DNA of 64,000 nucleotides from Ehretia macrophylla (Eukaryota > Streptophyta > Magnoliopsida > Boraginales > Ehretiaceae). This document shows, one piece after another, positions 10,601 through 23,252 of the stretch. A program made the position numbers and the translations under genes. Under the pieces are notes generated by a model, which saw only the letters and a list, made by a program, of their open reading frames with translations, did not search any database and was not told where the DNA came from. The number at the start of each line of letters is the position of its first letter. Within the stretch, counting starts at the first letter, position 1. The stretch covers positions 16,651,425 through 16,715,424 of the forward strand of contig CM075771.1 in assembly GCA_037974665.1 (NCBI GenBank), in the 5' to 3' direction.

Positions 10601-13600
10601 GCGCCGCATAACTCCTTACGGATCAAAAGTTATGGGCAACAGAGCGACAGATACCTGGTTACAAGCCCCACGCCCTCGGTTTACGGGCCCAGCCTCTACG
10701 TGAAGTGAAGTTGTCTTGCCCAAGGTGCCATGGGATTCGGTAAAAGAAATGTAATGGATTAGGTTGTCCTTCTTTTTGCGGCTCACGACTTACGATCCGA
10801 GACGAAAAAACAACGCAAAAGAAGAGAAGTGACACAAAACTGTTGAAAACGTTGAATTTTGGGATCTGAAAATAGGCGCAAACGATCAGACTTGCTGCCC
10901 CCGTTGTAGAGCTCTTGGAGAGCTTTCCAACGGTATGCTGTACGGCGTGTAACTCCTTGTGGATCAATAGTTATGGGCTCCGGAGCGACGGAGACCTGGT
11001 CCCAAGCCCCACGTCCTCGGTTTGTGGGCCCAGCCTCTACGTGAAGCGAAGTTGTCTTGCCCAAGGTGCCATGGGATTCGTAAAAGGAAATGTGATGGAT
11101 TAGGTTGCCGTCCTTTTTGCGGCTCACGACGTACGATATGGGTTAGAAAAACAGCGCAAAAGAATAAAAGTGTCCCAAAACTGATGAAAACGTTCGATTT
11201 TGGGCTCCAAAAATAGGCACAGCCGAGCAGGCTTGCTGCCCGTGTTGTAGAGCTCTCAGAGAGCTTTCCAACGGTATGTTGTGCTCCGCATAACTCCTTA
11301 CGGATCAAAAGTTATGGGCACCAGAACGACAGATACCTGGTCATAAGCCCCACGCCCTCGATTTGCGGGCCCAGCCTCTACGTGAAGTGAAGTTGTCTTG
11401 CTCAAGTTGCTGTGGGATTCGGAAATAGAAATGTAATGGATTAGGTTGTCATCCTTTTTGCGGCTCACGACGTACAATCCGGGACGAAAAAATAACGCAA
11501 AAGAAGAAAAGTGACACAAAACTGTTGAAAACGTTCAATTTTGGGCTCTGAAAATAGACGCAGCTGAGCAAGCTTGCTACCCCCATCGTAGAGCTCTTGG
11601 GGAGCTTTCCAACGGTATGCTTTGTAGCGCGTAACTCCTTACGGATAAAAAGTTATGGGCACCTGAGCGACGGAGACCTGGTCCCAAACCCCACGCCCTC
11701 GATTTACGGGCCCAGCCCCTATGCGAAGTGAAGTTGTCTTGCCCAAGGTGCTGTGGGATTCGGTAATAGAAATGTGAAGGATTAGGTTGTCGTCCTTTTC
11801 ACGGCTCAAGACGTACAATCCGGGATTGAAAAACAGTGCAAAAGAAGAAAAGTGTCCCAAAATTGATGAAAATGTTCGATTTTGGGCTCTGAAAACAGGC
11901 ACAGTCGAGTAGGCTTGCTGCCCCTATCACAGAGCTCTCAGAGAGCTTTTCAACGGTATGTTGTGCACCATGTAATTCCTTACGGATCAAAAGTTATGGG
12001 CACCTGAGCGACAGATACTTGGTCACAAGCCCCACGCCCACGATTTGCGGGCCCAGCCTCTAAATGAAGTGAAGTTGTCTTGCTCAAGGTGCCATGGGAT
12101 TCGGTAAAAGAAATGTAATGGATTAGGTTGTCATCCTTTTTGCGGTTCACGACGTACGATCCGGGACGAAAAAATAGCGCAAAAGAAGAAAAGTGACACA
12201 AAACTGTTGAAAACGTTGAATTTTGGGATCTGAAAATAGGCGCAAGCGATCAGACTTGCTGCCCCAGCTGTAGAGCTCTCAAAGAGCTTTCCAACGGTTT
12301 GCTGTGCGTCGTGTAACTCCTTACGGATCAAAAGTTATGGGCTCCGGAACGACGAAAACCTGGTCCCAACTCCCACGTCCTCGGTTTGTGGGCCCAGCCT
12401 CTACTTGAAGCCAAGTTGTCTTGCCCAAGGTGCTGCGGGATTCAGTATTAGAAATGTGATGGACTAGGTTGTCGTGTTTATTACGGCTCACGACGTACGA
12501 TCCGGGACGGAAAAACTATGCAAAAGAAGAAAAGTGTCCCAAAACTGTTGAAAACGTTCGATTTTGGGCTCCAAAAAATGGCACAGCTGAGCAGGCCTGA
12601 TGCCCCCGTTGTAGAGCTCTCGGAGAGCTTTCCAACGGTATGTTGTGCGCCGCATAACTCCTTACAGATCAAAAGTAATGGGCATCTGAGCGACGGAGAC
12701 GTTGTCCAAAGCCCTACGCCCTCGATTTGCGGGCCCAGCCTCTATGTGAAGTGAAGTTGTCTTGCTCAAGTTGCTGTGGGATTCGGAAATAGAAATGTAA
12801 TGGATTAGGTTGTCATCTTTTTTGCGGCTCACGACGTACAATCCGGGACGAAAAAATAACGCAAAAGAAGAAAAGTGACACAAAACTGTTGAAAACGTTC
12901 AATTTTGGGCTCTGAAAATAGACGCAGCTGAGCAAGCTTGCTACCCCCATCGTAGAGCTCTTGGGGAGCTTTCCAATGGTATGCTTTGTAGCGTGTAACT
13001 CCTTACGGATAAAAAGTTATGGGCACCTGAGCGACGGAGACCTGGTCCCAAATCCCACGCCCTCGATTTACGGGCCCAGCCCCTATGCGAAGTGAAGTTG
13101 TCTTGCCGAAGGTGCTGTGGGATTCGGTAATAGAAATGTGAAGGATTAGGTTGTCGTCCTTTTCACGGCTCAAGACGTACGATCCAGGATTGAAAAATAG
13201 TGCAAAAGAAGAAAAGTGTCCCAAAATTGATGAAAATGTTCGATTTTGGGCTCTGAAAACAGGCACAGTCGAGTAGGCTTGCTGCCCCTATCACAGAGCT
13301 CTCAGAGAGCTTTTCAACGGTATGTTGTGCACCATGTAACTCCTTGCAGATCAAAAGTTATGGCCAATGGAGCGACAGATAAGTGGTCAGAAGCCCCACG
13401 CCCTCTATTTGCGGGCCCAGCCTCTAAATGAAGTGAAGTTGTCTTGCCCAAGGTGCCGTGGGATTCAGTAATAGAAATGTGATAGATTTGGTTGTTGTCA
13501 TTTTTGCTGCTCACGACGTATGATCCGAGACAAAAAAACAGCACAAAAAAAAAAAGAAAAGTGTCCCAAAACTATTAAAAACATTCGACTTTGGACTCCA

Positions 13601-15010
13601 AAAATATGCGCAGCCAAGCATTCCTGCTGCCCTCATCGTAGAGCTCTCGGAGAGCTTTCCAACGGTATGCTGTGCACCGCGTAACTCCTTACGGATCTAA
13701 AGTTATGGGCACCGGAGTGATAGAGACCTGGTCTCACGCCCTACGCCCTCGGTTTGCGGGCCAAGACTCTACATGAAGTGAAGTTGTCTTGCCCAAGGTG
13801 CCGTGGGATTCAGTAATAGAAATGTGATGGATTAGGTTATCGTCCTTTTCGCAGGTCACGATATACGATCTAGGACGAAAAAATAGCGGAAAAGAAGAAA
13901 AGTGTCCAGAAACTATTGAAAACGTTCGATTTTGGGCTTTGAAAATAAGAGCAGTCGGGTAGGCTTGCTGCCCCCGTCGTATAGCACTCGAAGAGTTTTC
14001 CAACGGTATGTTGTGCGGTGCGTAACTCCTTACAGATAAAAAGTTAAGGGCACTGGAGCGACGGAGACTTGGTCCCAAGCCCCACGCCCTCGATTTGCTG
14101 GCATAGCCTCTACGTGAAGCGAAGTTTTCTTGCCCAAAGTGTTGTGGGATTCAGTAATAGAAATGTGATGGATTAGGTTGTCGCCCTTTTCGCGGCTCAC
14201 GACGTACGATCCGGGACGAAAAAATAGTACAATAGAAGAAAAGTGTCCCAAAACTATTGAAAACGTTCGATTTTGGGCTCCAAAAATAGGCGTAACCGAG
14301 CAGGCTTGCTGTTCCCATCATAGAGCTCTCGTAGAGGTTTCCAACGGTATATTGTGCATCGCGTAACTTCTTACGGATCAAAAGTTATGGGCACCGGAGT
14401 GACGGATACCTGGTCACAAGCCCCAAGCCCTCGGTTTGCGGGCCTAACCTCTACATGAAGTGAAGTTGTCTTGCCCATGGTGCCATGGGATTCAGTAATA
14501 GAAATGTTATGGATTAAGTTGTTGTCCTTTTCGCGGCTCACAATGTACAATTCGGGAATAAAAAATTGCGCAAAAGAAGGAAAGTGTCCCAAAACTGTTG
14601 AAAACATTCGATTTTGGGCTCAAAAAATAAGCACAGCCGAGCAGGCTTGCTGCCCCCGTCGTAGAGCTCTCGGAGAGATTTCCAATGGTATGATGTGCAC
14701 CGCATAACTCCTTACGGATCAAAATTTAATGGCACTGGAGCGACAAAGACCTAGTTACAAGCCCCACGCCCTCGGTTTGCGGGCCCAACCTCTATGTGAA
14801 GTGAATTTGTCTTACCCAAGCTGTCATGGGATTCGGTAATAGAAATGTGATGGATTAGGTTGTCGTCCTTTTTGCGGCTCACGATGTACTATCCGGGACA
14901 AAAAAATAGTACAAAAGAATAAAAGTGTCTTGAAACAATTGAAAATGTTCGATTTTGGGCTCTGAAAATAGGCACAGTCAAGCAAACTAGCTGCCCCTAT
15001 AGTAGAGCTC
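7697..15010. repeat. Higher-order repeat region: 4-, 9- and 13-monomer duplications
   Basis: Diagnostic monomer variants recur at fixed offsets. GACACAAAA...GTTGAAAACG followed by GCGCAAGCGATCAGAC is at about 7762, 10830 and 12194 (offsets about 3068 and 1364). A monomer with AATGTGAAGGATTAGG and CAGTCGAGTAGGC is at about 8566, 11639 and 13003 (offsets 3073 and 1364). Poly-A-extended monomers are at about 9100 and 13540. GGCATAACC/GGCGTAACCGAGC is at about 9850 and 14287. GTACTATCCGGGACAAAAA is at about 10449 and 14886 (offset about 4437). So about 2.8 kb at 7.7-10.5 kb is paired with 12.1-14.95 kb at 13 monomers, and a partial copy at 10.8-12.1 kb sits 9 monomers from the first and 4 from the second. 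Confidence 0.85.
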
Positions 15011-17284
15011 ACGGAGAGCTTTCCAACAGTATGTTGTGCGCTGCGTAACTCCTTACGGATCTAAAGTTATCGGCACCGGAGCGACGAAGACCTGGTCTCA
15101 AGCCCCACGCCCTCGGTTTGTGAGCCCAGCCTCTAAGTGATGTGAAGTTTTCTTGCCCAAGGTGCCGTGGGATTTGATAATAGAAATGTGATGGATTAGA
15201 TTGTCAACCTTTCCGCGGCTCCCGGCGTATGATCCGGGATGAAAAAACACCACAAAAGAAGAAAAGTGTTCTGAAACTGATGAAAACGTTCGATTTTGTG
15301 CTCCGAAAATAGGCACCGACTAGCAGGCCGGCTGCCCCCGTCGTAGAACTCTCGAAGAGCTTTCCAACAGCATGCTATGTGCCGCGTAACTCCTTACGGA
15401 TCAAACGTTATAGGCATCGGAGAGACGGATACCTGGTCGCAAGCCCCATGCCCTCGGTTTGTGGGCCCAGCCTCTACGTGAAGTGAAGTTATCTTGCCCA
15501 AGGTGGCATGGGATTCGGTAATAAAATTGTGATGGATTAGGTTGTCGTCCTTTTCGCGGCTCACTACGTACGATCTGAGACGAAAAAATAACACAAAAGA
15601 AGTAAAGTGTCCCGAAACTATTGAAAACGTTTGATTTTGGGCTCCGAAAATAGGCATAGCTGAGCAGGCTTGCTGCCCCCGTTGTAGAGCTCTCGGGGCG
15701 CTTTCCAACGGTATGTTTTGCGGCACGTAACTCCTTGCGGATATAAACTTATGGGTACCGGAGCGATGGAGACCTAGTCCCAAGCCCCACACCCTCGATT
15801 TACGGGCCTAGCCTCTACGTTAAGTGAAGTTGTCTTGCCAAAGGTGCCATGCGATTCGGTAATAGAAATGTGATGGATTAGGTTGTCGCCTTTTTTGCGG
15901 GTCACGACGTACGATCTGGGATGAAAAAACATCACAAAAGAAGAAATGTGTCCCAAAACTATTGAAAATGTACGATTTTGGGATCTGAAAACAGGCGCAG
16001 TGAATCAGGCTTGCTGCCCTCGTCGTAGAGCTCTCAGAGAGCTTTCAAACGGTATGTTGTGCGGAGTGTAGCTCCTTACGAATAAAAAGTTTTTGGCACC
16101 GGAGCGACGGAGACCTGGTCCCAAGCCCCATACCCTCGGTTTGCGGGCCCAGCTTTTACGTGAAGTGAAGTTGTCTTGACCAAGGAGCTGTGGGATTCGG
16201 TAATAGAAATGTGATAGATTAGGTTGTCATCCTTTTCACGGCTCACGACGTTCGATCCGGACAGAAAAACAGCGTAAAAGAAGAAAAGTGTCCCGAAACT
16301 GATGAAAACATTCGATTTTGGGCTCCAAAATAGGCACAGCCGAGCAAGCTTGCTACCCCCGTCGTAGAAATCTCGAGGAGCTTTCCAACGGTATGCTTTG
16401 CGGCGTGTAACTCGTTGCGGATATAAACTTATGGGCACCGGAGCAATGGAGACCTAGTCCCAAGCCCCACGCCGCCGGTTTGCGGAGCCATCCCCTACGT
16501 TAAGTGAAGTTGTCTTGCCTAAGGTGCCGTGGGATTCGGTTATAGAAATGTGATGGATTAGGTTGTCACCCTTTTCGTGGCTCACGACGTACGATCCGAG
16601 ATGAAACAACAGCGCAAAAGAAGAAAAGTGTCATGAAACTGTTGAAAATGTACGATTTTGAGATCCAAAAATAGGCGCAGCAAATTAGACTTGTTGCCCC
16701 CGTAGTAGAGCTCTTGGAGAGCTTTCCAACGGTATGGTGTACGACGCGTAACTCCTTACGGATAAAAAGTTATGGGCACCGGAGCGACAGAGACCTGGTC
16801 CCAAGTCCTACGGCCTCGGTTTGCGGGCCCAGCCTTTACTTGAAGCAAAGTTGTCTTCCACAAGGAGCCATGGGATTTGGTAATAAAAATGTGATGGATT
16901 AGGTTGTCATCCTTTTCGCGGCTCACGCCGTACGATCCAGGACAGAAAAATAGCGCAAAAGAATAAAAGTGTCCTAAAATTGATGAAAATGTTCGATTTT
17001 GGGCTCTGAAAACAGGCACTGCCGAGCAGACTTGCTGCCCCTATCATAGTGCTCTCGGAGAGCTTTCCAACGGTATGCTCTGTACCGCATAACTCTTTAC
17101 GGATCAAAAGTTATGGGCACCGGAGCGACGGATACCTGGTTACCAGCCCCACGCTCTCGGTTTGCAGGCCCAGTCTCTACGTGAAGTGAAGTTGTCTTGC
17201 CCAAGGTGTCATGGGATTCGGTTATAGAAATGTGATGGATTAGGTTGTAGTCCTTTTCGCGGCTAACGACGTACGATCCGGGAC

Positions 17285-17352
17285 GAAAAAATATCGCAAA
17301 AGAAGAAAAGTGTACCGAAACTAATGAAAACGTTCGATTTTGGACTCCGAAA
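17285..17352. other. Phased A/T tracts in the satellite monomer (example)
   Basis: Seven A or T tracts of 3-6 bp lie in about 66 bp. Their centres are about 11, 8, 11.5, 9.5, 11 and 12 bp apart, a mean close to one helical turn. The arrangement is kept in almost every monomer. Phased tracts of this kind are known to bend DNA; bending here is inferred. Confidence 0.6.
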
Positions 17353-19402
17353 ATAGGCGAAGCCGAGTAGGCCTGCTGCCCCCGTCGTAGAGCTCTAGGA
17401 GAGCTTTCCAACGGTAAGCTGTGCTGCTTGTAACTCCTTACGAATAAAAAGTTATGGGCACCGGAACGACGGATACCTGGTCACAAGTCCCACGCCCTCG
17501 GTTTGTAGGTCCAGCCTTTACGTGAAGTGAAGTTGTCTTGCCAAAGGTGCCATGGATTCGGTAATAGAAATATGATGAATTCGGTTGTCGTCCTTTTCGT
17601 CGCTCACGACGTATGATCCGGGATGAAAAAATAGCACAAAAGAAGAAAAGTATCCCGAAACTGTTGAAAATGTTCGATTTTGGGCTCCGAAAATATGCGC
17701 AGCCGAGCAGGCTTGATGTCCCCGTCATAGAGCTCTCGGAGAGCTTTCCAACGGTATGTTGTGCGCCGCGTAACTCCTTACGGATCAAAAGTTATGGGCA
17801 CCGGAGCGACGGATACCTGGTCACAAGCCCTACGCCCTCGGTTTGCGAGTCCAACCTCTACGTGAAGTGAAGTTGTCTTGAGCAAGGTGCTGTGGGATTC
17901 GGTAATAGAAATGTGATGGATTAGGTTGTCGTCCTTTTTGCTGCTCACGACGTACGATCCGGGACGAAAAAATAGCGCAAAAGAAGAAAAATGATCTGAA
18001 ACTGATGAAAATGTTCAATTTTGGGCTCCAAAAACAAGCGCAGCTAAGCTGGATGGCTGCCCCCATCGTAGAACTCTCGGAGAGCTTTCCAACGGTATGT
18101 TGTGAGACGTGTAACTCCTTACGGATCAAGAGTTAGGGGCACCGAAGCGACGGAGACTAGATCCCAAGCCCCACGCCCTCGGCTTGCGGGCCCAACCTAT
18201 ACGTGAAGTGAAGTTGTCTTGCCCAAGGTGCCGTGGGATTCGACAATAGAAATGTGATGGATTAGGTTGTCGTCCTTTTCGCGGCTCACGATGTACGATT
18301 TGAGACGGAAAAACAGCGCAAAAGAAGAAAAGTGTCTCAAAAATGATGAAAATGTTCGATTTTGGGTTCCGAAACAGGCACAATCGACCAGGCTTGCTGC
18401 CCCTATCATAGTGCTCTCGGAGAGCTTTCCAACCGTATACTGTGCATCGCGTAACTCCTTACGGAACAAAAGTTATGGGCAGTGGAGTGATGGAGACCTG
18501 GTCCCAAGACCCACGCCCTCGGTTTGCGGGCCCAACCTATACGTGAAGTGAAGTTGTCTTGCTCAAGGTGCCATGAGATTCGATAATAGAAATGCGATGG
18601 ATTAGATTATCGTCCTTTTCGCGGCACACGACGTACGATCCGGGATGAAAAAATAGCGCAAAAGAAGGAAAGTGTCTCGAAACTATTGAAAACGTTCCAT
18701 TTTGTGTTCCGAAAATAGGTGCAGCCGAGTAGGCTTGTTCCTCCCGTCGTAGAGCTCTTGGAGAGCTTTCCAACGGTATGCTGCGTGCCGCATAACTCCT
18801 TATGGATCAAAAGTTATGGGCACCGGAGCGACGGATACCTTGTCACAAGCCCCATGCCCTCGGTTTGTTGGCCTAGCCTCTACGTGAAGTGAAGTTGTCT
18901 TGCCCAAGGTGCCATGGGATTCGGTAATAGAAATGTGATGGATTAGGTTGTCGTCCTTTTCACGGCTCACGACGTACGATCCGGGACGAAAAAATAGCGC
19001 AAAAGAAGAAAAGTATCTCAAAATTGATGAAAATGTTCGATTTTGGGCTTCGAAAACAGGTGCAGCCAAGTAGGTTTGCTGCCCTCGTCGTAGAGCTCTC
19101 GGAAAGCTTTCAAACGGTATGCTGTGCGCCGCGTAACTCCTTACGGATAAAAAGTTATGGGCACCGGAGCGATGGATACCTGGTTACAAGCCCCACGCCC
19201 TTAGTTTGCAGGCCCAGCCTCATCGTGAAATAAATTTGTCTTGCCAAAGGTGTCATGGGATTTGGTAATAGAAATTTGATGGATTAGGTTGTCGTCCTTT
19301 TCGCAGCTCACGACGTATGATCCGGGAGGAAAAAACAACACAAAAGAAGAAATGTATCCCAAAACTGTTGAAAACGTTCGATTTTGGGCTCCAAAAATAG
19401 GC

Positions 19403-19407
19403 GCAGC
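19403..19407. other. Insertion site GCAGC at left edge of the full-length element
   Basis: The LTR begins directly after GGCGCAGC, the same monomer position as the insertions at 3335 and 54393. The matching duplication is not present on the right: after 31377 the satellite resumes at TGCTTGCTGCCC, about 11 bp further along the monomer than expected. Confidence 0.6.
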
Positions 19408-19758
19408 TGTGAGGCTTGACCTCGATTTACGTGTGATCCCTTGTTTCGTGTGCCTAACCTAGATTTACGTGCCTTGACCTAGGTTTAAGAATCGTATTTC
19501 ATTTTGTGTGCCATGCATTGAATTACGTGCATTCATTTAGGGTTGTGTGCATTTACTTGAAAAACTTGCATTCATCTCGTAGTTCGTGCCTTACCTCGTA
19601 GTGCGTGTCCAAAACCTAGGAAAGTGTGCCCACACGTTAATCAAGAAAGCATATTACACGAAGCACTAGATCATTAGTTAATCCTACAAATCCCACTAAC
19701 TAATATTAAAATGCTAAGTCAATGCACTAGAAGACGAAATTGCACCAAAAGCTAGATA

Positions 19759-19785
19759 TTCTTTATTCTTTATTCTTTATTCTTT
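19759..19785 (+). repeat. TTCTTTA microsatellite in 5' LTR (3 full units)
   Basis: Three full TTCTTTA units plus a partial one. The matching site in the 3' LTR (28151-28184) has four full units, so the two LTRs differ by one 7-bp slippage step. Confidence 0.85.
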
Positions 19786-20577
19786 GCATGTCCCAAACAC
19801 ACAATAAAATAAGCCTTGAACAAGACAAAAAATTCAGATTTGAGCACATCTTTGGCCGACCACTAGGAGCTTTGTGCATGCAATTTAATTTCAAATTCTA
19901 CTCCTAAACATTCTATGACAATTCTATGACACAAAGCAATAAAAAAATTAGCTCAAAACCCTCCTCAAAGCTCCATATTCTCGACACAAGCTCCATGCCC
20001 ATACTAGATAATTCAAAATGCTTCTTGAAGACACAAAAGTCTGAAATTTACATGCTCAAGGCCAACACAAGCATTTTTGCCCTTCAATCTTTCATTTTCT
20101 TTCATTTTTTTTCATTTCCTTTCACTTCTCTCTCATTTCTTCTCTCTCTCTCGGCCTTGGCTGAGTTTCTACACTCTATAGCTTATCTTCATCACTCCAT
20201 GGTTCATCAAGGCATGCAAGAAGCTAGGGAGCTCGACTAAGCAAGCTAGGTTGCAAGAAACACACATGCAAGCTCTTTGAACCTCCATTTCGGCGTAGGT
20301 GAGTTTGCTAGCTTCCATTTCTTTTCTTCTTGTTCTAACCACATGCAACTACTAAGAACTTGGTTACTAAGCTAGGAAATTAGAGAAAACCGAGTGGTGT
20401 CTCGGTTAAGCAAGGGAAAGAGTCAATCTTGTGCAACTATCAAGAGCCTTGTGCATCTTCTTGTTGTTTTGCTAAGGTGAGGGCTAAAACTTCTTGAAAA
20501 TCTTTCAAAAAACCACATGCATGCCCTTAAATGTCTATCTTTACTTCTGTACTTGAGATATATGTGTGTTCATGAGC

Positions 20578-20587
20578 TTTTATAAAC
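20578..20587 (+). promoter_or_regulatory. Possible TATA box of LTR promoter
   Basis: TTTTATAAAC sits in GAGCTTTTATAAACATGC. The solo LTR has the cognate GAGCTTATATACCCACGC on its own strand (near 5920-5935), and the 3' LTR has a copy at about 28978. Conservation between diverged LTRs supports a role; the transcription start cannot be placed from sequence alone. Confidence 0.3.
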
Positions 20588-21840
20588 ATGCATGGCAAGA
20601 TTCTTGGCTAGAATGTGATGATGGATGAAATCGTGTATGTGACAGCCTTCTGTCTTGTTGGTGCGAGGTGATTTTGGCTAGGTAAAAGATGTTATAAATG
20701 CGTGAAAATTGGTAGGTAACTAGTGTTACCAGTTATGAACACTTTTCGAAGAAATAGGACAAAGCTAATTTTGAATCTAAGGTCATCAAAATGACCAATT
20801 ATCAAAATGTGTCCAAATCTGGAAAGTCTGGAAAAATGAAGCAGGTTTTGGCAGATTCACTAACCTTGTAGAACGAACCCGTTTTAACTTAGTAAATGAC
20901 ATCCAAATTTATGAAATTTGGTATTCTGATAGATTTTGCAGTTATGGACATTTTTTTCAGAAATGGACCAACACTAAATCTGACCCTAAAGCCCTCAAAA
21001 ACGACAAGTATTGAAATGTGTGCAAATCTGGACAGTTTTGTGTAGTCTCACGATTTTGGCTATAACTCTTGACCCCGAACTCCAAATGATGCAAGGTTTG
21101 TTTCTGAATTTAGTTCACTCCTTAAGCTTTAATTTGATATCTTGTTCACTGGAATTGGAGATTTCATTCTTGTCTCAATGATTGTGAGAAAACAGTCCAT
21201 TGCAGGGAGGGTTTCACCTAGTGATATGCTTAGAAAAATTAATGTAGCTTCCCTTGTTGTGTTAAATGCTAGGGATTGTGGCATTTGGATGTTGTGTGGA
21301 CTGTTTTGAATGCTTGAGGGTGTTGGAATTAATCAATGCATGGCTTGAGCTTAATTACGAGATGACTTGGGGTTTAATCGCACGGGTAAGCATGAATTGA
21401 AACCCTAGTAACTAAGTAAACTTGCTAAGTGTTGATCATTTGGATATTGTGTTTGATTATGTGTTTAGTAGGCTGCCCGTAGTTGCCCTCATAGCCCTAA
21501 ACATGATTTCGATGATTACATGTTGATAAATAGGCTTTTCTTGCACCCGCTCCCACGTAGATGTCGTTGCATGATGAATAATCTTATTGTTTGATTACGT
21601 GAACTTTGAAATGAGTTATATGACTTGATTTACGTGCGTTACATGGCTGCCCGTTTAATGTTCATATAACTCCATGTGCTTTTCAAGTGAATTTACTTGT
21701 CATATCGTGCCTCGCGTGTATAACTGTCAATGTGCAATCTTATGACTGCTCGGAGGCAACCTACTTTGTTGTCCTCCAAATGTGATATATTAAATGTCAT
21801 CAATGTGCATTGCATACAAGGTTGCAACCTTTCATTCTGG

Positions 21841-21902
21841 CATGGTAGCGTTTCACGCACACCGGGAGGCATCGGGCTTGCCGATGCAACCGTGACTACC
21901 AT
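21841..21902. other. Conserved LTR hairpin block
   Basis: CATGGTAG (21841-21848) pairs with CTACCAT (about 21896-21902), and inside them CACG pairs with CGTG. It is flanked by ACTACTTTGTT-type (about 21770) and CTACGACCC-type (reverse, about 21950) boxes that also flank the hairpins at 4437 and 38569. The copy in the 3' LTR (about 30243-30303) has a weakened outer stem (CGTGGTAG). Confidence 0.55.
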
Positions 21903-22995
21903 TATCCAATTCCCTCTCTTGCTTGGGGACTAGACTTCCTCGGAGAGTTGGGTCGTAGGATTTCAGGGTACATCCGGAGTACACCCATTTGGCATGATAA
22001 GAGGATGATTTGAAGTCGACCGCAACAACTGATACTGGAAACGAGCCGAGAGCAAAGGCTCACCGTATCATTTTCACTATGTGTATAAGTACTCTCACTT
22101 GGTTCCTAGAGGACCTCGGGGAGGAAAGACGGGTAAGTGAGTTCTTTTACTGTTATATTACATTATGTACTTACTTGGGATATATGCCATGTTTGCAAGG
22201 GGGTGTTCATAAGTTGAACCGGAAAATGAGTTTCAAAACCTATTTCTCGTTCCCCCTCTCTGAGTTCATAAGGACTCACCATCTTTTATCATCTCAGGTG
22301 AAGAAGACCAAGAACAGGTACCCGAGGACGACGTGCCTAATGATGATTCCTTGGAATGATTGCTTGCCTTACGTGCCTTTCTTGATTATGGCCATTTGTG
22401 AACACTATGTTGCTTGGAGACTATTTCATTTCTTATGATGCTTGTATTTGTAATGTAAAAGACCCCGGTTGTAATTTGGGGTCTAATTTTGGCTTGTACT
22501 GATAATAACTAGATAGACATTACTATGGTCGTTTTGCTATCGTTACTGGCTAGTATCTATCATAGGATTTATGAAGTATCAGGTAAGGATTATGTAAAAT
22601 GAACCTATCCATTCTTAAGCAGGTACTCATTGTTAAGCTAAGATCAACAGGTACTTTTGTAACGAGGATTAACAAACAAACGGGACATAGTATCATGCTA
22701 GGTTATTAATCAAACGAGTCTTCGAGATAACTAGTAGGCGTTTCGATTGATGGTAAATAGTAATCTTAGTTGGAAATGAAATTTGAGGCATTTAGAGAAC
22801 TAGGTCAAACTAAAGAGCCCAATTACAGCCTTTATGCTGCCAATTTTCTGGAAAAATTGTGGAGTCTAGGCTAAACGTTAAGTGTTAAACTTTTATGAAT
22901 GATTGAGTACGAGACATGACTTGAATGTTTAGATCACACCCTAGTCTAACCTTTATAGGCCGAGTTGGGGCGTGACACCTTATTGAAGAAAGAAA

Positions 22996-23007
22996 TGGTA
23001 TCAGAGC
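22996..23007 (+). other. Primer binding site, initiator tRNA-Met type
   Basis: TGGTATCAGAGC is the standard plant LTR-element primer binding site, complementary to the 3' end of initiator methionine tRNA. It lies 18 nt after the 5' LTR, further than the usual few bases. Confidence 0.9.
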
Positions 23008-23252
23008 TTAGATTGCTTAAGTCGGGTTTAACTCTCGGACCATGGGTAGAGCCCTAAGGTAATTAAGGATGACTTGTCTATATGTTATTGTGTGATAATG
23101 TTAAATGTGCCTTCTATGTTCTATGTGCTTAAGTGATTAACATGTCTTAATTGTTTCTGGAATTGTGTATCTATATTATGTTGCATATCTTATGCATTCA
23201 ATTCTTGTTCGTCGTATTTTAATAAATTGTGCATCGTAATATGTGCCTATAG

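Larger units (their letters stand above)
7127..19407. repeat. Satellite block 2 (about 36 monomers)
   Basis: This continues block 1 in the same orientation and phase (GCAGTCAAGTAGGCTTGCTG follows the solo LTR directly). It has about 36 monomers of about 341 bp. Two monomers carry extended poly-A runs in the A-tract segment (about 9105-9117 and 13546-13556) and are related by a 13-monomer offset. Two-monomer local duplication is visible at about 15.7 and 16.4 kb (both have the rare TGCGGATATAAACTTATGGG variant, 682 bp apart). No genes are seen in the block. Confidence 0.97.
19408..22977 (+). repeat. 5' LTR (3570 bp)
   Basis: Starts TGTGAGGCTTGACC and ends GGGGCGTGACA; the whole segment is repeated at 27800-31377. 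It is unusually long for a plant LTR. Its first 230 bp hold degenerate ACGT/CGAGGT-type subrepeats. A pyrimidine-rich stretch (20093-20155), a TATA-like site (about 20578) and a conserved hairpin block (21841-21902) follow. Open frames inside it (for example 22010-22438) recur only because the LTR recurs, and I see no protein family in them. Confidence 0.93.

Noticed and set aside
22010..22438. 142-codon open frame, with a partial copy at 30585-30839
   Set aside because: It lies wholly within the LTR and recurs only because the LTR is repeated. The second copy is shorter and no family is recognisable.
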